In this document: positions 8,217 through 23,073 of the stretch, one piece after another
Numbering within the stretch: position 1 is the stretch's first letter
Layout: each line of letters starts with the position of its first letter
Source: Alteribacillus persepolensis
Lineage (GTDB): Bacteria; Bacillota; Bacilli; Bacillales; Marinococcaceae
Reading direction: 5' to 3'
Assembly: GCF_900099605.1 (NCBI RefSeq)
Contig: NZ_FNDK01000011.1
Location: forward strand, 47,624-111,623
DNA length: 64,000 nt
Program-made: the position numbers and the translations under genes
Notes under the pieces: model-generated
What the model saw: only the letters and a program-made list of their open reading frames with translations
Database searches by the model: none
What the model was told of the DNA's origin: nothing

Positions 8217-9407
8217 TTAATATACGTGAATAAAAGGGTCTTCTCCTGCATCTCTGACAACTAATGCTTCTTGACCGTCTGTCGATGTAATATTCACTTC
8301 TATGTCCAGCTCATTCGGAAAACGCTGTTCCAAACGATCTGTCACGTGTTGTGTCAGTGCAATAATTTCTGTCTTACTGTTAAACGTAATCGGAATGTTT
8401 ACCGTGAGGCTTCTTAACTCCCCATTTTGATAATATCCTTCCCCAACAACACCAACATAGTTTTCAAAGAAATCATTGATTTCATTTCGAAATTGGTTAA
8501 ATGCTTCTGCATCTTCTCTTTGTTCTTCTGTCGCTGTACTTGATGGAAATAAATAATGTTTTTCATTAATGGACTGCCAATTCCCTACATCTTCTTCAGG
8601 ATTAGCTTTTGCAGTTGCTATAAACTCCCCGGGAACCGCCGATTCTCTTGGTGCTTCACGAAATATTGCAAATACAATTGGGACCTGTGACAACGCTCCA
8701 TCAGCCCGGTCTGTATCTCTTAACCGTTCTAACACTTCTTGAGCAATCTGCTTTCCTTCTTCTAAACTGGTGTTTTCATCAATTTCTTCATTCAGCCACG
8801 GCCCATATGTTCCATCCTCATGTTCTTGTCGAAAATAATAAACACTGTTCATGGAAATACCGATAACAACACCCCCGACTTGGAGGTTGCCTTCTGCGTT
8901 TTCAAAAACATAGTTGTGTTCGAGAATATTGGAAAGAACTCTTGGCTGCGACCTTTCTCGTTCTTCAAAACTATCACCGCTGCCTAACGGAGGGTTCAAT
9001 CCAGTTGGATTTCCTTCTTCCTCCTCTGCAGGTTCCTCATATCTCATCAGCCAGTTGTTCAATTCTGTTCGGTTAATAAATTGTCCTTCGCGGAAAAAAT
9101 AATCATCTTGATTGAATTCTTCTAACGCAACCTCTTGCAAACCTACTTCCAGTCTTTCTAAATCCATGCGATTATAAACAACAGCTGTGTTATATCCTCT
9201 CGTTGTCCCATGTATGTACTTGCCATCTTGCAAAATGCTTCGGTAATACTGGTTTAAGCTTGGTATTTCCGGACTTACTTTTACTTCTGTATCTTCTATA
9301 TGTTCTTCTTCATCCATTTCTATTCCATCATCAGGCTCCATACCAGGCAGACAGCCAGATAACAATACGAGCGCGGACAACGCAGAAACTCCCGTTTTTT
9401 TCCACAT
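8217..9407 (-). CDS. CamS-family sex-pheromone-type lipoprotein (YerH)
   Basis: A 396-residue secreted lipoprotein. The signal peptide ends in the lipobox LLSGC (Cys about residue 19), followed by an acidic linker and then the CamS domain (ILQDGKYIHGTTRGYN, INDFFENYVGVVGEGYY). In enterococci the signal peptide of CamS is processed into a pheromone peptide; in Bacillus the orthologue YerH has no firm role. It lies between ligA and gatC, as in B. subtilis. Confidence 0.9.
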   Translation of the reverse strand: MWKKTGVSALSALVLLSGCLPGMEPDDGIEMDEEEHIEDTEVKVSPEIPSLNQYYRSILQDGKYIHGTTRGYNTAVVYNRMDLERLEVGLQEVALEEFNQDDYFFREGQFINRTELNNWLMRYEEPAEEEEGNPTGLNPPLGSGDSFEERERSQPRVLSNILEHNYVFENAEGNLQVGGVVIGISMNSVYYFRQEHEDGTYGPWLNEEIDENTSLEEGKQIAQEVLERLRDTDRADGALSQVPIVFAIFREAPRESAVPGEFIATAKANPEEDVGNWQSINEKHYLFPSSTATEEQREDAEAFNQFRNEINDFFENYVGVVGEGYYQNGELRSLTVNIPITFNSKTEIIALTQHVTDRLEQRFPNELDIEVNITSTDGQEALVVRDAGEDPFIHVY

Positions 9408-9562
9408 GTATCTCTCTCCTCGTTTCCCCGGGAACGAATACTTTTAACAAGCGTACATATCATCCCATTCAAGTTCCATCATAGAATGACAAAGGCATAT
9501 TCTCAAGTGAAAAAAATAATAATCTTCCCAGCTTTTTTCACTGTTTTTCATACAATGACAAA

Positions 9563-9588
9563 GGAGACAGGCTGCGCTGCCTCTCTCC
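9563..9588 (-). terminator. Probable terminator after ligA
   Basis: GGAGACAGGC (9563-9572) and GCCTCTCTCC (9579-9588) form a ten-base stem with one mismatch, read on the minus strand directly after the ligA stop. It is followed by TTTGTCATTG, a weak T-tract. Confidence 0.55.
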
Positions 9589-9592
9589 CGCC

Positions 9593-13866
<4,274 letters not shown>

Positions 13867-13902
13867 ATAGGAAACACCACCCAAAACATATGTTCGAATA
13901 TA

Positions 13903-14616
13903 TTATACGTTTTTTCTACTATTTCTTCCATTGTTTTTTACCGCATCTACCGTTTGCAGCGCTTTTTTTATGTCCGTGTAAACCACATTCCCTACAACAA
14001 CAGTATCTGCATAAGCCGCCATTTCTTCAGCTTGTTCCGGCGTCTCGATGCCGCCGCCGTAAAATAACTGAGCATGCTGCAATGTCAGTTTCGCTGCTTT
14101 AACAAATTCTTTATCGCCATACATACCGCTGTATTCGAGATAAAAGATAGGCAGATGAAACAATGTATCTGCTAGCATCGCGGCTGCTTCGACATCATCT
14201 TTGTCTAAGTTCGTGTCTGCGTTCGTCAATTTGGCTGCCTTTGATTCACTGTTTAATATACAGTAACCTTCCGTTATAATCTCGTCTGCATTCATAATTG
14301 GCCCAAATTCTTTCAATGCTTGACGATGCAGGCCTGTAATCCACCGGGAATCTTCTGCGTTCAATACAGTCGGAATAAAAAAGTAGTCAAATCCAGGTGT
14401 AATACTTTCTAAGTTGGAAACTTCAAGAGTACACGCGACGGAGTAACGACGTATCCGTGCCAAGAGCGATAATGTATTGTCTAATGTTACATCATCACTT
14501 CCTCCAACAATTACTGCATCTGTTCCCGATTCACAGACAGCTTCCAAATCTTCATCGCTTAATTCTTTCGCTGGATCAAGTTTAAATACGTGTTCCCACT
14601 CTGTATATGCTTGCAT
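13903..14616 (-). CDS. pcrB: Heptaprenylglyceryl phosphate synthase
   Basis: TIM-barrel prenyltransferase that joins a C35 polyprenyl diphosphate to glycerol-1-phosphate, making an archaeal-type ether lipid in Bacillus. The 237-residue length and the motifs [36 protein letters not shown] and [14 protein letters not shown] are those of PcrB. It precedes pcrA by 36 bases and is probably co-transcribed. Confidence 0.95.
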   Translation of the reverse strand: MQAYTEWEHVFKLDPAKELSDEDLEAVCESGTDAVIVGGSDDVTLDNTLSLLARIRRYSVACTLEVSNLESITPGFDYFFIPTVLNAEDSRWITGLHRQALKEFGPIMNADEIITEGYCILNSESKAAKLTNADTNLDKDDVEAAAMLADTLFHLPIFYLEYSGMYGDKEFVKAAKLTLQHAQLFYGGGIETPEQAEEMAAYADTVVVGNVVYTDIKKALQTVDAVKNNGRNSRKNV

Positions 14617-14745
14617 TGTTATCCTCCAACATCCATAAAATCACCTTGCGATTCTTCTTCAACGTTAGATTATAGCAGACATATTCCATCTGCCTCAAAA
14701 AAGATAAAGGACGTATTTTCCCCACCAGTAATAAGCATACAAAAA

Positions 14746-14778
14746 CTACTCTCTCGGCAACAAGCACCAAAAGAGTAG
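14746..14778 (-). terminator. Intrinsic terminator after yerC
   Basis: CTACTCT (14746-14752) pairs with AGAGTAG (14772-14778). Read on the minus strand, the stem is followed by TTTTTG. It begins eight bases after the yerC stop and separates yerBC from pcrB-pcrA-ligA. Confidence 0.7.
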
Positions 14779-14785
14779 CTTCGCA

Positions 14786-15100
14786 TTATTTTTGAGGTTC
14801 CTGTTTCTCTTGTTCATACACACGATCTAACGTCATTTGATAACTGTCATTGCCGTAATTCAAACAACGTTTCACTCTTGATATCGTCGCGGTACTTGCT
14901 CCAGTTTCTGTTTCAATCTTATGATACGTATAACCGTGCTGAAGCATCCTTGCCACTTCAAGCCGCTGCGCCAAGGATTGTATTTCGTTTATCGTGCAAA
15001 GATCATCAAAAAACTCATAACATTCTTCTACATCACGAAGAGATAAAATAGCTTTAAACAATTGATCTAACTCTTTTCCTCTTAACTTATCAATTTGCAA
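14786..15100 (-). CDS. yerC: TrpR-like DNA-binding protein YerC
   Basis: A 104-residue member of the YerC/YecD TrpR-related family, a helix-turn-helix protein (YTYHKIETETGASTATISRVKRCL is the recognition region; shown here only as a motif name). The TTG at 15100 is chosen because the product then starts MQIDKLRGKELDQLF, as in B. subtilis YerC, with GAGGTG eight bases ahead. An in-frame GTG three codons upstream is too close to that site. It follows yerB by 28 bases. The regulon is not known. Confidence 0.93.
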   Translation of the reverse strand: MQIDKLRGKELDQLFKAILSLRDVEECYEFFDDLCTINEIQSLAQRLEVARMLQHGYTYHKIETETGASTATISRVKRCLNYGNDSYQMTLDRVYEQEKQEPQK

Positions 15101-15128
15101 TGATGCCACACCTCATTTCCATCCATTT

Positions 15129-16199
15129 TTAGTCTATGCCAACGTCTTCCAGCACCGTGGCAGATGGAACGACATTAACCCACGTTTGTCCTGGGATGAG
15201 TGGAATTTCTTCGCCATCTTTTTTTGGAACAATACGACCATCGTCATTCACCCACGTCACTGCCAGACGCTCTCCGTGTTGAAAAAGGACACCATCTCCG
15301 CCGCTTTGTAAATCGATGTAGCGGCGTCCCTTATCATCAATAACCCGGTGGGAGGCTTGTATCACTAATACATTTTCCGGAGATACTCGTTCATTTTCCA
15401 GCTCATCCATTGTCGGTTCTTGATCGCTTGAACGCTCGTATGCTTGTTTTTCATCGTTATAAGTAAAAGAGACAAAATACTTATCGCGATACGATATGTC
15501 TATGTCTCCCTCCTGCTTTGTAAAAGCAGGATGTTCATTGGTGTCGTTGAAAGTTAATGGGTCGACTTCATCTTTTAATTCGTATCCTTTGTTATTTAAT
15601 CCTTCTAACATGTTTCTAAACGTAATATAAGAATTGTGCGGTCGATTACGTTCAGCTGAACGTTCAAACAATGTACCATCGTGATACAATCCATTCAAAA
15701 ACTCCACCCTGCCGTTTTGCAGCATTTGTTCTGCTTCCGGGCTCCATCCATGTGTCACAAAAAATGCATCGTGTGCTTCTGCTATATCAACAAAATATCC
15801 ACGTGCACTGCGAACAGGACCAATCTTCTCTGGCTGTTCACTATGATAAATTGCCAAAAAACGTGTCAGATCGCCTTCTGTTAAAATCTCATAGACAATG
15901 TCTGCTTTACTCAATCCACTCTGTGGACGAGCATCCCAATGATTGTTAACCATCACTGCAATAGGCTTGTATGGCGATACATCATTCGTTGGCTCACCTG
16001 TGAGTGGATGAATGTCTTCATAAGCTTGAGATTCTTCTGCGTCTTCCTTTCGTTCTGGCTCCTGTTCTGCCACTTCTGTTTCCTCTGTATGACCGGGGTC
16101 ATCTACTGGTTCCGCTGTATTTTCTTCATTTTCAGCACAAGCAGCCAATAACATCACACCAACAAAGGTCAATAATCTCCAATTCTTCATTTTCCCCAA
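15129..16199 (-). CDS. yerB: DUF3048 lipoprotein YerB
   Basis: A 356-residue exported lipoprotein with signal peptide and lipobox LLAAC near residue 20. An acidic, low-complexity linker comes next, then the DUF3048 domain (HPLTGEPTNDVSPYKPIAVMVNNHWDARPQSGL split over residues 65-100) and its C-terminal companion. Biochemical role unknown. The gene order yerA-yerB-yerC is as in B. subtilis. Confidence 0.92.
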   Translation of the reverse strand: MGKMKNWRLLTFVGVMLLAACAENEENTAEPVDDPGHTEETEVAEQEPERKEDAEESQAYEDIHPLTGEPTNDVSPYKPIAVMVNNHWDARPQSGLSKADIVYEILTEGDLTRFLAIYHSEQPEKIGPVRSARGYFVDIAEAHDAFFVTHGWSPEAEQMLQNGRVEFLNGLYHDGTLFERSAERNRPHNSYITFRNMLEGLNNKGYELKDEVDPLTFNDTNEHPAFTKQEGDIDISYRDKYFVSFTYNDEKQAYERSSDQEPTMDELENERVSPENVLVIQASHRVIDDKGRRYIDLQSGGDGVLFQHGERLAVTWVNDDGRIVPKKDGEEIPLIPGQTWVNVVPSATVLEDVGID

Positions 16200-16218
16200 A
16201 CCTTTTTAAACGTAATCT

Positions 16219-16251
16219 GTACCAGCACTCCCTGCATTTTCGTGCTGGTAC
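16219..16251. terminator. Hairpin between yerA and yerB
   Basis: GTACCAGCAC (16219-16228) pairs perfectly with GTGCTGGTAC (16242-16251). The T-rich tail (GTTTATTATAG) is on the plus-strand side. On the minus strand, where the flanking genes are read, it is followed only by AGATTACGTTT. It may be a weak terminator of yerA or a leader structure of yerB. Confidence 0.5.
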
Positions 16252-16286
16252 GTTTATTATAGTTTAACATGAATTACTTTTACAGT

Positions 16287-18029
16287 TTAACGCATAATTG
16301 AAGGAAAGAGTACCGTTTTCTTGTGAACATCAAAAATTCCTTTTTGTGTTACTCGAATGTACGGAAGGTGTGTCGAGGAGAAGAATAACATACTGTAAAT
16401 AGGATCATCATGAGGATAACCTCGCTCTTTTAACGCGGCATCAATGCGCTCATGCTTTTGTATGACATCTTCCATTGAATCCAGAGACATCGCTCCAAAT
16501 AATTGCAGCGGCATACTTTCTATCACATTACCGTCTTCCACGATAAAAATACCGCCACTATGCTTTTTAACTTCTTCAAAAGCCCGCTTCATATCACGTT
16601 TATTTTTGCCAATTAATACGATGTCACCTGTATTAGAAAACGTGGTGGCTAAACCGCCGAGCGTTGTTGCAAACCCTTTTATTACGGTATTAATTCGCCA
16701 TTTCCCATGACGGTCCAGCATAACAAAAAAGCATTCATCGTGATTAGTGGAAAGATGCTCATTGGTAACATCTACATTAATTTGATATGGCTTTAAAATA
16801 ACGGAGTTTGCTAATTCAATCCCCATCGGCATTGAAAAGTGCAAATCGTCTTCTGTTAAATCCCAATTGATTTCAAACGGCTCTACGCCATAGTCTTCCC
16901 ACTCAAATGTTTTTTCCGGGTAGTCGCTTTCTCCATCTTTATACACCCATTGACCGTTTGCTAACACAGCTTCAGGCACAGGCTGATATATATCGTTTAA
17001 AATATTTAAATGAGCAATACGCCCTGGTGCTATCAAACCAATATAGTCATCTAAACCATAATGCTTGGCAGCATTGTAGCTTCCCATTTCATAAGCATCA
17101 ATGACAGGAACGCCTCGTTCTAACGCGATGGCTATTGTTTTATCAATCACACCTTGTTTGTAAAACATTGGTGTCGAACCGTCTGTATTAAAATTAAAAC
17201 GGCGAAAATCTGTAATACCAGCTTCTAGCAGATCATCAAGAATACGAGGTAAATCCGGCCGAATGGATGAATAACGAAGAGATGTCGTCATACCTGCATC
17301 TAACCGGCGTAATGCTTCTTCTCCGTTCATGGCCTCGTGATCTCCAGTGACACCTAACAGAGCCATCTGAGTCAGCGTTCGGTAAGAAGACCCAGGAAAG
17401 TGCCCTTCAATCGGTTTGTTTAATTCTTTTGTATACTGCATCCAATGCAGCAAGGTTTCATCACCTGTCATTACTTTTGGCCAAGCGGTCAACTCCCCGC
17501 CTTGCACAACAAGCGGATGTTCAAGCCATGCTTTCATATTAGACGGCACAAACAAGGAATCTTCATCTTCTAACTCGGTTTGTGCATCATAACGCCCCCA
17601 CCAAAACATCGATGTTGGTAATGTGTTCATTTCCTCAATAAGTGTAAGCGCTTTCTTTTTATTAATATTTAAATAAAAGAACATGTTGTCGTTAATCAGT
17701 GTGGTTGTTCCCCGAACGGATGCATATTCCGCTAATGTATGGGGATTATATAAGAAGAACGGATGAGCATGAGGTTCGATGTAACCGGGTACAATGTATT
17801 TTCCCGTACAATCAATAATCTCAGTCCCTTCCGTTTTTTGCGGCCATTCCGTTCCTGTATAGACAATCCTATCATTATATATCCAAATATGACCACGAAG
17901 CCACGCTTTCCTCGCGCTGCTTAAGTATGTTGCATCTTTTAAGACAATCGTTGGTGCCACCTGACCGCGAATAACGGAAAGCTGGCGTCTTAATGTTTGT
18001 TTATTCCAACGGAAAAGCTGAGTTCCCAT
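16287..18029 (-). CDS. yerA: Adenine deaminase-like amidohydrolase (YerA)
   Basis: Amidohydrolase-superfamily protein of the AdeC group, which converts adenine to hypoxanthine. The metal-binding EPHAHP motif is near residue 90 and TGDHEAMNGEEAL near 235. The ATG at 18029 gives 580 residues, equal to B. subtilis YerA, with GCAGGTGA just ahead; an in-frame GTG three codons upstream is less likely. YerA differs from AdeC proper and its activity is not established, so deaminase is a family inference. It lies next to the pur operon but on its own transcript. Confidence 0.88.
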   Translation of the reverse strand: MGTQLFRWNKQTLRRQLSVIRGQVAPTIVLKDATYLSSARKAWLRGHIWIYNDRIVYTGTEWPQKTEGTEIIDCTGKYIVPGYIEPHAHPFFLYNPHTLAEYASVRGTTTLINDNMFFYLNINKKKALTLIEEMNTLPTSMFWWGRYDAQTELEDEDSLFVPSNMKAWLEHPLVVQGGELTAWPKVMTGDETLLHWMQYTKELNKPIEGHFPGSSYRTLTQMALLGVTGDHEAMNGEEALRRLDAGMTTSLRYSSIRPDLPRILDDLLEAGITDFRRFNFNTDGSTPMFYKQGVIDKTIAIALERGVPVIDAYEMGSYNAAKHYGLDDYIGLIAPGRIAHLNILNDIYQPVPEAVLANGQWVYKDGESDYPEKTFEWEDYGVEPFEINWDLTEDDLHFSMPMGIELANSVILKPYQINVDVTNEHLSTNHDECFFVMLDRHGKWRINTVIKGFATTLGGLATTFSNTGDIVLIGKNKRDMKRAFEEVKKHSGGIFIVEDGNVIESMPLQLFGAMSLDSMEDVIQKHERIDAALKERGYPHDDPIYSMLFFSSTHLPYIRVTQKGIFDVHKKTVLFPSIMR

Positions 18030-18181
18030 AGTCGTCACCTGCTTTCTAGTCCTTTGCCTGATTAAATTGTGCTTTATCCGTAATATTGTTTGTCAATGTT
18101 TTCCTATCTTATCATATTTTCATCCATTACTCCATGAAAGTAAATGACAAGATTGTTAAGTTTTTTTAAAGGAGGCACAGC

Positions 18182-18436
18182 ATGAAACAAAATATCGGCA
18201 CGTTAAATGCTTTAGTCCGAATTACTTGTGGTTTAACGATGTTGGCTTGGTCTACAGCCGAATTAACCGATTTCCGCAAAAACAGCGGCAGACAGTTGTT
18301 TATTGCTGCAATGGGAGCAATGAAAGTGGCTGAAGGAATTACTCGCTTCTGCCCGCTTACAAAAATGGTTACCGACAGTGTTTCCAACACTGCAAATAAA
18401 GAGTCGCAAGAAGATCCATCTATGAATGAGCTTTAA
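18182..18436 (+). CDS. DUF2892 (YgaP-like) small membrane protein
   Basis: An 84-residue protein. N-terminal MKQNIGTLNALVRITCGLTMLAW and a second hydrophobic stretch (LFIAAMGAMKVAEGITRFCPL) give two membrane segments with the RFCP signature of DUF2892. Function unknown; relatives are often fused to rhodanese domains. A strong AAAGGAGGCACAGC precedes the ATG. It is transcribed alone, divergently from yerA and convergently with purD. Confidence 0.88.
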   Translation: MKQNIGTLNALVRITCGLTMLAWSTAELTDFRKNSGRQLFIAAMGAMKVAEGITRFCPLTKMVTDSVSNTANKESQEDPSMNEL

Positions 18437-18526
18437 TATCTAATTCTGTATTGTAACAAGTCTTCCTTCATCATACGATGGTTTATGTATATTTTTCTTA
18501 CAAACAATTTTATTTTTTTATAAAAA

Positions 18527-18567
18527 AACCGGTTCGTTAAGGTGACCGACCTTAACTCGAACCGGTT
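18527..18567. terminator. Strong terminator of the pur operon (bidirectional stem)
   Basis: AACCGGTTCG-TTAAGGT (18527-18543) pairs with ACCTTAA...CGAACCGGTT (18549-18567), a 17-pair stem with a small bulge. On the minus strand it is followed by TTTTTTTATAAAA, giving a clear terminator for purD. It also lies after the plus-strand DUF2892 gene, where the T-tract is poorer. Confidence 0.88.
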
Positions 18568-18584
18568 CATTTCACATCGTCACG

Positions 18585-19844
18585 TTATAACGTTTCACGT
18601 TTCATGGCCTTGTCGCCAATATCTTTTCGGTAAAACAAGTTTGTTGTGTCTAACTGTGCCAGCTTTTCATATACAGCTGCTTGTGCTTGTTGTAATGTCT
18701 CAGCTTTTTCAGCCAAGAGCAGCACGCGTCCGCCAGCTGTGACAAGATGTTTATCCTGCTCGCTCACTCCGGCAAAATACAAATAATCAGCTTGCGGCAT
18801 CTTTTTTATTGGCTGGTACTTTTCATAGGATCCCGGATACCCTTTTGATGCTGCTACAACGCCTAGTACTGCTTCATCTGACCATTCTAAATGCGGCTTT
18901 TCTCCGTGCAGCAGATCAGATATCACTTGAAAAAGATCTGATTGAAGCCGCGGCAGCACAACCTGTGCTTCTGGATCACCGAAGCGTGCATTAAATTCAA
19001 TTACTTTCGGCCCTTCGTTTGTCATCATCAAGCCCGCATACAAAATACCTGTAAAGGAACGCTCCTCTTCTTTTAGTCCAGAAGCTGCCGGCTGCAATAC
19101 TTCTATAACAGCACGGCGGATATCATCGTCTGTAAACTGCGGGACTGGGCTGTATGCTCCCATCCCCCCCGTATTTGGCCCTTTATCGTTATCATAAGCA
19201 CGCTTGTGATCTTGGGCACCGACCATCGGAACAACCGTGTCTCCGTGCACAAAAGCCATCAGTGATAACTCTTCTCCTTCTAAATACTCTTCTAATACTA
19301 CCTCTGAGCCAGCCTCGCCAAATTTATTATCTTTTAGCACGTCAAAAAGTGCATCGAACGCTTCTTCTGTAGTGAATGCAACCGTTACACCTTTTCCTGC
19401 TGCCAGCCCATCTGCTTTAATAACAATCGGCGTGCCTTTTCTCTCTACATACTCCTTCGCCTCATCATAGTTCGAAAACACTGCATAAGAACCAGTTGGA
19501 ATGTGATGACGCTGCATAAATGCTTTAGCATACGACTTACTGCCTTCAATTAATGCTGCAGCTTTTGTCGGACCAAACACGTTTAAACCGGCTTGCTGGA
19601 ATTTATCCACAATTCCCTCTAACAGAGGAGCTTCTGGGCCAACAACGGTAAGAGCAATATTGTTTTCTTTGGCGAAATGAATCAGCTGGTCATGGTCAGT
19701 TTCTTTTATGTCCACACACTCTGCTGATGGTTTGATACCCGGATTTCCTGGCGCCGCGTACACGTTTGTGACCTGTTTACTTTCTGCTAACTTTGCCGCA
19801 ATAGCATGCTCTCTGCCCCCGCTTCCAATAACAAGCACTTTCAT
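18585..19844 (-). CDS. purD: Phosphoribosylamine-glycine ligase
   Basis: Second step of IMP synthesis: ATP-grasp ligation of glycine to phosphoribosylamine. The product starts MKVLVIGSGGREHAIA at the ATG at 19844, with AAAAGGAGGACG ahead; the frame extends 13 codons further without a site. At 419 residues it is full length, with IKADGLAAGKGV and EFNARFGDPEAQ of the ATP-grasp fold. Last gene of the operon. Confidence 0.97.
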   Translation of the reverse strand: MKVLVIGSGGREHAIAAKLAESKQVTNVYAAPGNPGIKPSAECVDIKETDHDQLIHFAKENNIALTVVGPEAPLLEGIVDKFQQAGLNVFGPTKAAALIEGSKSYAKAFMQRHHIPTGSYAVFSNYDEAKEYVERKGTPIVIKADGLAAGKGVTVAFTTEEAFDALFDVLKDNKFGEAGSEVVLEEYLEGEELSLMAFVHGDTVVPMVGAQDHKRAYDNDKGPNTGGMGAYSPVPQFTDDDIRRAVIEVLQPAASGLKEEERSFTGILYAGLMMTNEGPKVIEFNARFGDPEAQVVLPRLQSDLFQVISDLLHGEKPHLEWSDEAVLGVVAASKGYPGSYEKYQPIKKMPQADYLYFAGVSEQDKHLVTAGGRVLLLAEKAETLQQAQAAVYEKLAQLDTTNLFYRKDIGDKAMKRETL

Positions 19845-19882
19845 TTGTTTACGTCCTCCTTTTCCCCTCACAACAAATGGCA

Positions 19883-21421
19883 TTAATGTTTAAAATGGCG
19901 CATTCCTGTAAAGACCATCGCTATTCCAAGCTCGTTTGCTTTTTCAATCGACTCTTCATCACGGATAGACCCACCTGGCTGGATAATTGCACTGATACCA
20001 GCTTTTCCGGCTTCTTCTACAGTGTCTTTCATAGGAAAGAAAGCATCGGAACCCATTGCTGCACCATCGGCTTTCTCACCCGCTTGTTCGATTGCAATTT
20101 TAGCCGATCCAACGCGGTTCATTTGACCAGCTCCAACACCAACCGTCATGTCGTCTTTTGCCAGTAAAATGGCATTGGACTTTACGTGCTTTACTACCTT
20201 CCAAGCAAGCTTTAAATCCTGCCACTCTTGTTCCGTTGGTTCGCGTTCTGTTACTACGCGTACATCCGCATCCAAAAAGCCTTTTCGGTCCTCTTCTTGA
20301 AACAAAGCCCCTCCGTGTACCGATGTGATTTTTGAACGTTCTTGTGGTTCTTCATCCAGCGATACCGTAAGCAAACGCAAGTTTTTCTTTTCTGTTAAGA
20401 TATCCAATGCTTCTGCTGAAAAAGCAGGTGCAATAATAATTTCTAGAAAAATTTCCTTCATTTTTCGTGCTGTTTCTGAATCCACTTCTTTATTTAAAGC
20501 AATGATTCCGCCAAAAATAGACACTGAATCAGCTTCAAATGCTTTTTCGTATGCTTCAAGAATATTCTCTCCGACGCCAACACCACAAGGGTTCATATGT
20601 TTAATGGCAACAGCTGCCGGCTCATTGAATTCTTTGACAATAGATAAAGCTGCTTCGGCGTCATTGATATTGTTATAAGACAATTCTTTGCCGTGAAGCT
20701 GCATCGCATTGGCAATCGAGCTTACTGGTCCAATTGGCTCACGGTAAAAAGCTGCCTGCTGGTGAGGATTTTCTCCGTAGCGGAGATCTTGTTTCTTTTC
20801 ATACGTCACGGTATATGTTTCAGGGTACAATTCGCCTGTTTGTTCCGTAAGATAATTAGCAATTAATGCGTCATACGACGCTGTGTGGCGGAACACTTTC
20901 GCTGCCAGCCGTTGTTTCGTCTCTAACGTCACATCCCCATTTTCCTGCCATTCCTCTAACACTGTCTCATAATCACCTGGGTCTGTAATAACCGTTACAT
21001 GTTTATGGTTTTTGGCTGCAGCCCGCAGCATGCTCGGCCCGCCGATATCAATGTTTTCAATAGCCTCTTCAAATGTTGTCTCCGGCTTTTCAATTGTCTG
21101 TTTAAAAGGGTAAAGGTTCACCACAACAAGGTCGATTGGTGCAATTCCTTGTTCTTCTAACTGTTGTGTATGCTCTTCTTTATCACGCATCGCAAGCAGG
21201 CCGCTATGTATGTTAGGGTGGAGAGTTTTCACCCGGCCATCAAGAATTTCCGGAAAACCAGTTACCTCGGAAATGCCTGTAACACGGACTCCACCTTCTT
21301 GTAATACTCGACTCGTACCGCCTGTCGAAATAATTTCTACTCCTTTTTCTTCTAGCTTTTTGGCAAAAGGAAGAATACCTTCCTTATTGGAGACACTAAT
21401 TAATGCTCGTTTGATGCTCAT
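19883..21421 (-). CDS. purH: Bifunctional AICAR transformylase/IMP cyclohydrolase
   Basis: Catalyses the last two steps to IMP. 512 residues: an N-terminal MGS-like cyclohydrolase domain ([21 protein letters not shown]) and a C-terminal transformylase domain ([32 protein letters not shown]). Its start overlaps the end of purN by 26 bases, so the two are translationally coupled. Confidence 0.98.
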   Translation of the reverse strand: MSIKRALISVSNKEGILPFAKKLEEKGVEIISTGGTSRVLQEGGVRVTGISEVTGFPEILDGRVKTLHPNIHSGLLAMRDKEEHTQQLEEQGIAPIDLVVVNLYPFKQTIEKPETTFEEAIENIDIGGPSMLRAAAKNHKHVTVITDPGDYETVLEEWQENGDVTLETKQRLAAKVFRHTASYDALIANYLTEQTGELYPETYTVTYEKKQDLRYGENPHQQAAFYREPIGPVSSIANAMQLHGKELSYNNINDAEAALSIVKEFNEPAAVAIKHMNPCGVGVGENILEAYEKAFEADSVSIFGGIIALNKEVDSETARKMKEIFLEIIIAPAFSAEALDILTEKKNLRLLTVSLDEEPQERSKITSVHGGALFQEEDRKGFLDADVRVVTEREPTEQEWQDLKLAWKVVKHVKSNAILLAKDDMTVGVGAGQMNRVGSAKIAIEQAGEKADGAAMGSDAFFPMKDTVEEAGKAGISAIIQPGGSIRDEESIEKANELGIAMVFTGMRHFKH

Positions 21422-22010
21422 GTCGATTTTGACTCCCTTCCGATGTTCGTTTCTCGATTAAACGCTGGATAGTATCAGGGTATAAACGGTGCTCCACAGC
21501 TTGTATTGCCTTTGTGAGCGATGCCAGCGAATCGGTATCTTTTATGTCTACAGACTCTTGGGCAATAATCGGTCCCGTATCCATTCCCTCATCTACCATA
21601 TGAACGGTCACACCTGTCACTTTAACATTTGCGTGCCAAGCTTGTTCAATGGCATTTTTTCCAGGGAAAGCAGGCAATAGAGAAGGATGGATATTAAATA
21701 TACAACCCTCATATGTCTGAAGCAGTATCGGGCCAATCAACCGCATGTACCCGGCTAATATAATTATATCAATTTCTTTTTCGTGAAGATGCTTTACGAT
21801 TTCATTTTCAAATGCGCGTTTGTTTTGATATTCTTTCGGCCGAAAAGTGAATACGGAGATCCCAAGCGTTTTCGCTCGCTCAACAGCATATGCTTCCGGT
21901 TTATCCGAGACAAGCAGGGAGATTTCAGCTTGCAGGCGGTCTTCTTCGATGGCATCTGCTATCGCTTGGAAATTAGATCCGCTGCCTGATGCAAAAACAG
22001 CTAGTTTCAT
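21396..22010 (-). CDS. purN: Phosphoribosylglycinamide formyltransferase
   Basis: Folate-dependent GAR transformylase. The 204-residue length and motifs [34 protein letters not shown] and [14 protein letters not shown] contain the catalytic Asn, His and Asp. It overlaps purM by four bases and purH by 26. Confidence 0.98.
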   Translation of the reverse strand: MKLAVFASGSGSNFQAIADAIEEDRLQAEISLLVSDKPEAYAVERAKTLGISVFTFRPKEYQNKRAFENEIVKHLHEKEIDIIILAGYMRLIGPILLQTYEGCIFNIHPSLLPAFPGKNAIEQAWHANVKVTGVTVHMVDEGMDTGPIIAQESVDIKDTDSLASLTKAIQAVEHRLYPDTIQRLIEKRTSEGSQNRHEHQTSIN

Positions 22011-23047
22011 GAGAGACTCCCCCTCTTTATTGTCAACCCGCCTGCAGTTGTCACCGTCCCTATGATATACGCCGCTTCACCTTGTTCTTTGAGTCTTTTT
22101 ACAGCCGTTTCTGCTTCACTGGCATCAACAGCAGCTGCCAAACCAATTCCCATGTTAAACGTGCCGTACATATCTTCTTCAGAAAGGCGGCCATGCTCTT
22201 TAATAAATGAAAAGACAGGAGGACAATCCCACTGTGCCGGGGCCACTTCCGCTCCTAAACCTTTCGGGAGCATACGTGGAATATTTTCATAAAATCCGCC
22301 TCCGGTAATATGTGCCATCCCCTTTATCTTTACGCTCTTCTTTAATGTTTCAATAGCTTTTACATAGATACGCGTCGGCTCCAACAACACTTCTCCTAAA
22401 GGGGAATCAAATGGAGCATACGTCTCTTGTAAATCCAGGCCTGCTTGTTCTAACAGTACTTTACGTACTAAGGAGAACCCGTTGCTGTGAATACCAGAAG
22501 AAGAAACACCGATAATAATATCGCCGGGCTTAATATTTTCCCCAGTGATAATATCATGTTTTTCACACGCACCAACTGTAAATCCTGCCAAGTCATACTC
22601 GTCTTCACCATACATACCCGGCATCTCGGCAGTTTCTCCGCCAATTAATGCACATCCTGCTTCTTCACAACCAGAAGCAACTCCTTTTACAATGGCTTCG
22701 ATTTTTTCTGGTTTGGCTTTTCCAAGTGCCAAATAGTCCAGAAAATATAAAGGTTCTGCCCCTTGCACTGCAATGTCATTCACACACATGGCTACCGCGT
22801 CAGTACCAATTGTATCATGCTTGTTCACCGCAAATGCCAGCATCAGCTTTGTACCAACACCATCGGTTCCCGAAATAAGTACGGGTTCTTTATAAGGAAG
22901 CGAGGATATATCAAACATTGCGCCAAATCCTCCCAATCCCCCCAACACTTCTGGTCTCATTGTGCGGTTTGTATGCTTTTTCATTCGATCTACCGCTTCA
23001 TAGCCGGCTTCAACGTTGACCCCGGCTTTTTTGTATGCCTCAGACAT
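22007..23047 (-). CDS. purM: Phosphoribosylformylglycinamidine cyclo-ligase
   Basis: AIR synthetase, ATP-dependent ring closure of FGAM. 346 residues, with the signatures [24 protein letters not shown] and [15 protein letters not shown] of the PurM fold. The ATG at 23047 follows a GAGGAGGCTC site. It begins 26 bases after purF. Confidence 0.98.
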   Translation of the reverse strand: MSEAYKKAGVNVEAGYEAVDRMKKHTNRTMRPEVLGGLGGFGAMFDISSLPYKEPVLISGTDGVGTKLMLAFAVNKHDTIGTDAVAMCVNDIAVQGAEPLYFLDYLALGKAKPEKIEAIVKGVASGCEEAGCALIGGETAEMPGMYGEDEYDLAGFTVGACEKHDIITGENIKPGDIIIGVSSSGIHSNGFSLVRKVLLEQAGLDLQETYAPFDSPLGEVLLEPTRIYVKAIETLKKSVKIKGMAHITGGGFYENIPRMLPKGLGAEVAPAQWDCPPVFSFIKEHGRLSEEDMYGTFNMGIGLAAAVDASEAETAVKRLKEQGEAAYIIGTVTTAGGLTIKRGSLS

Positions 23048-23073
23048 CCAACATGAGCCTCCTCATTTTTGCT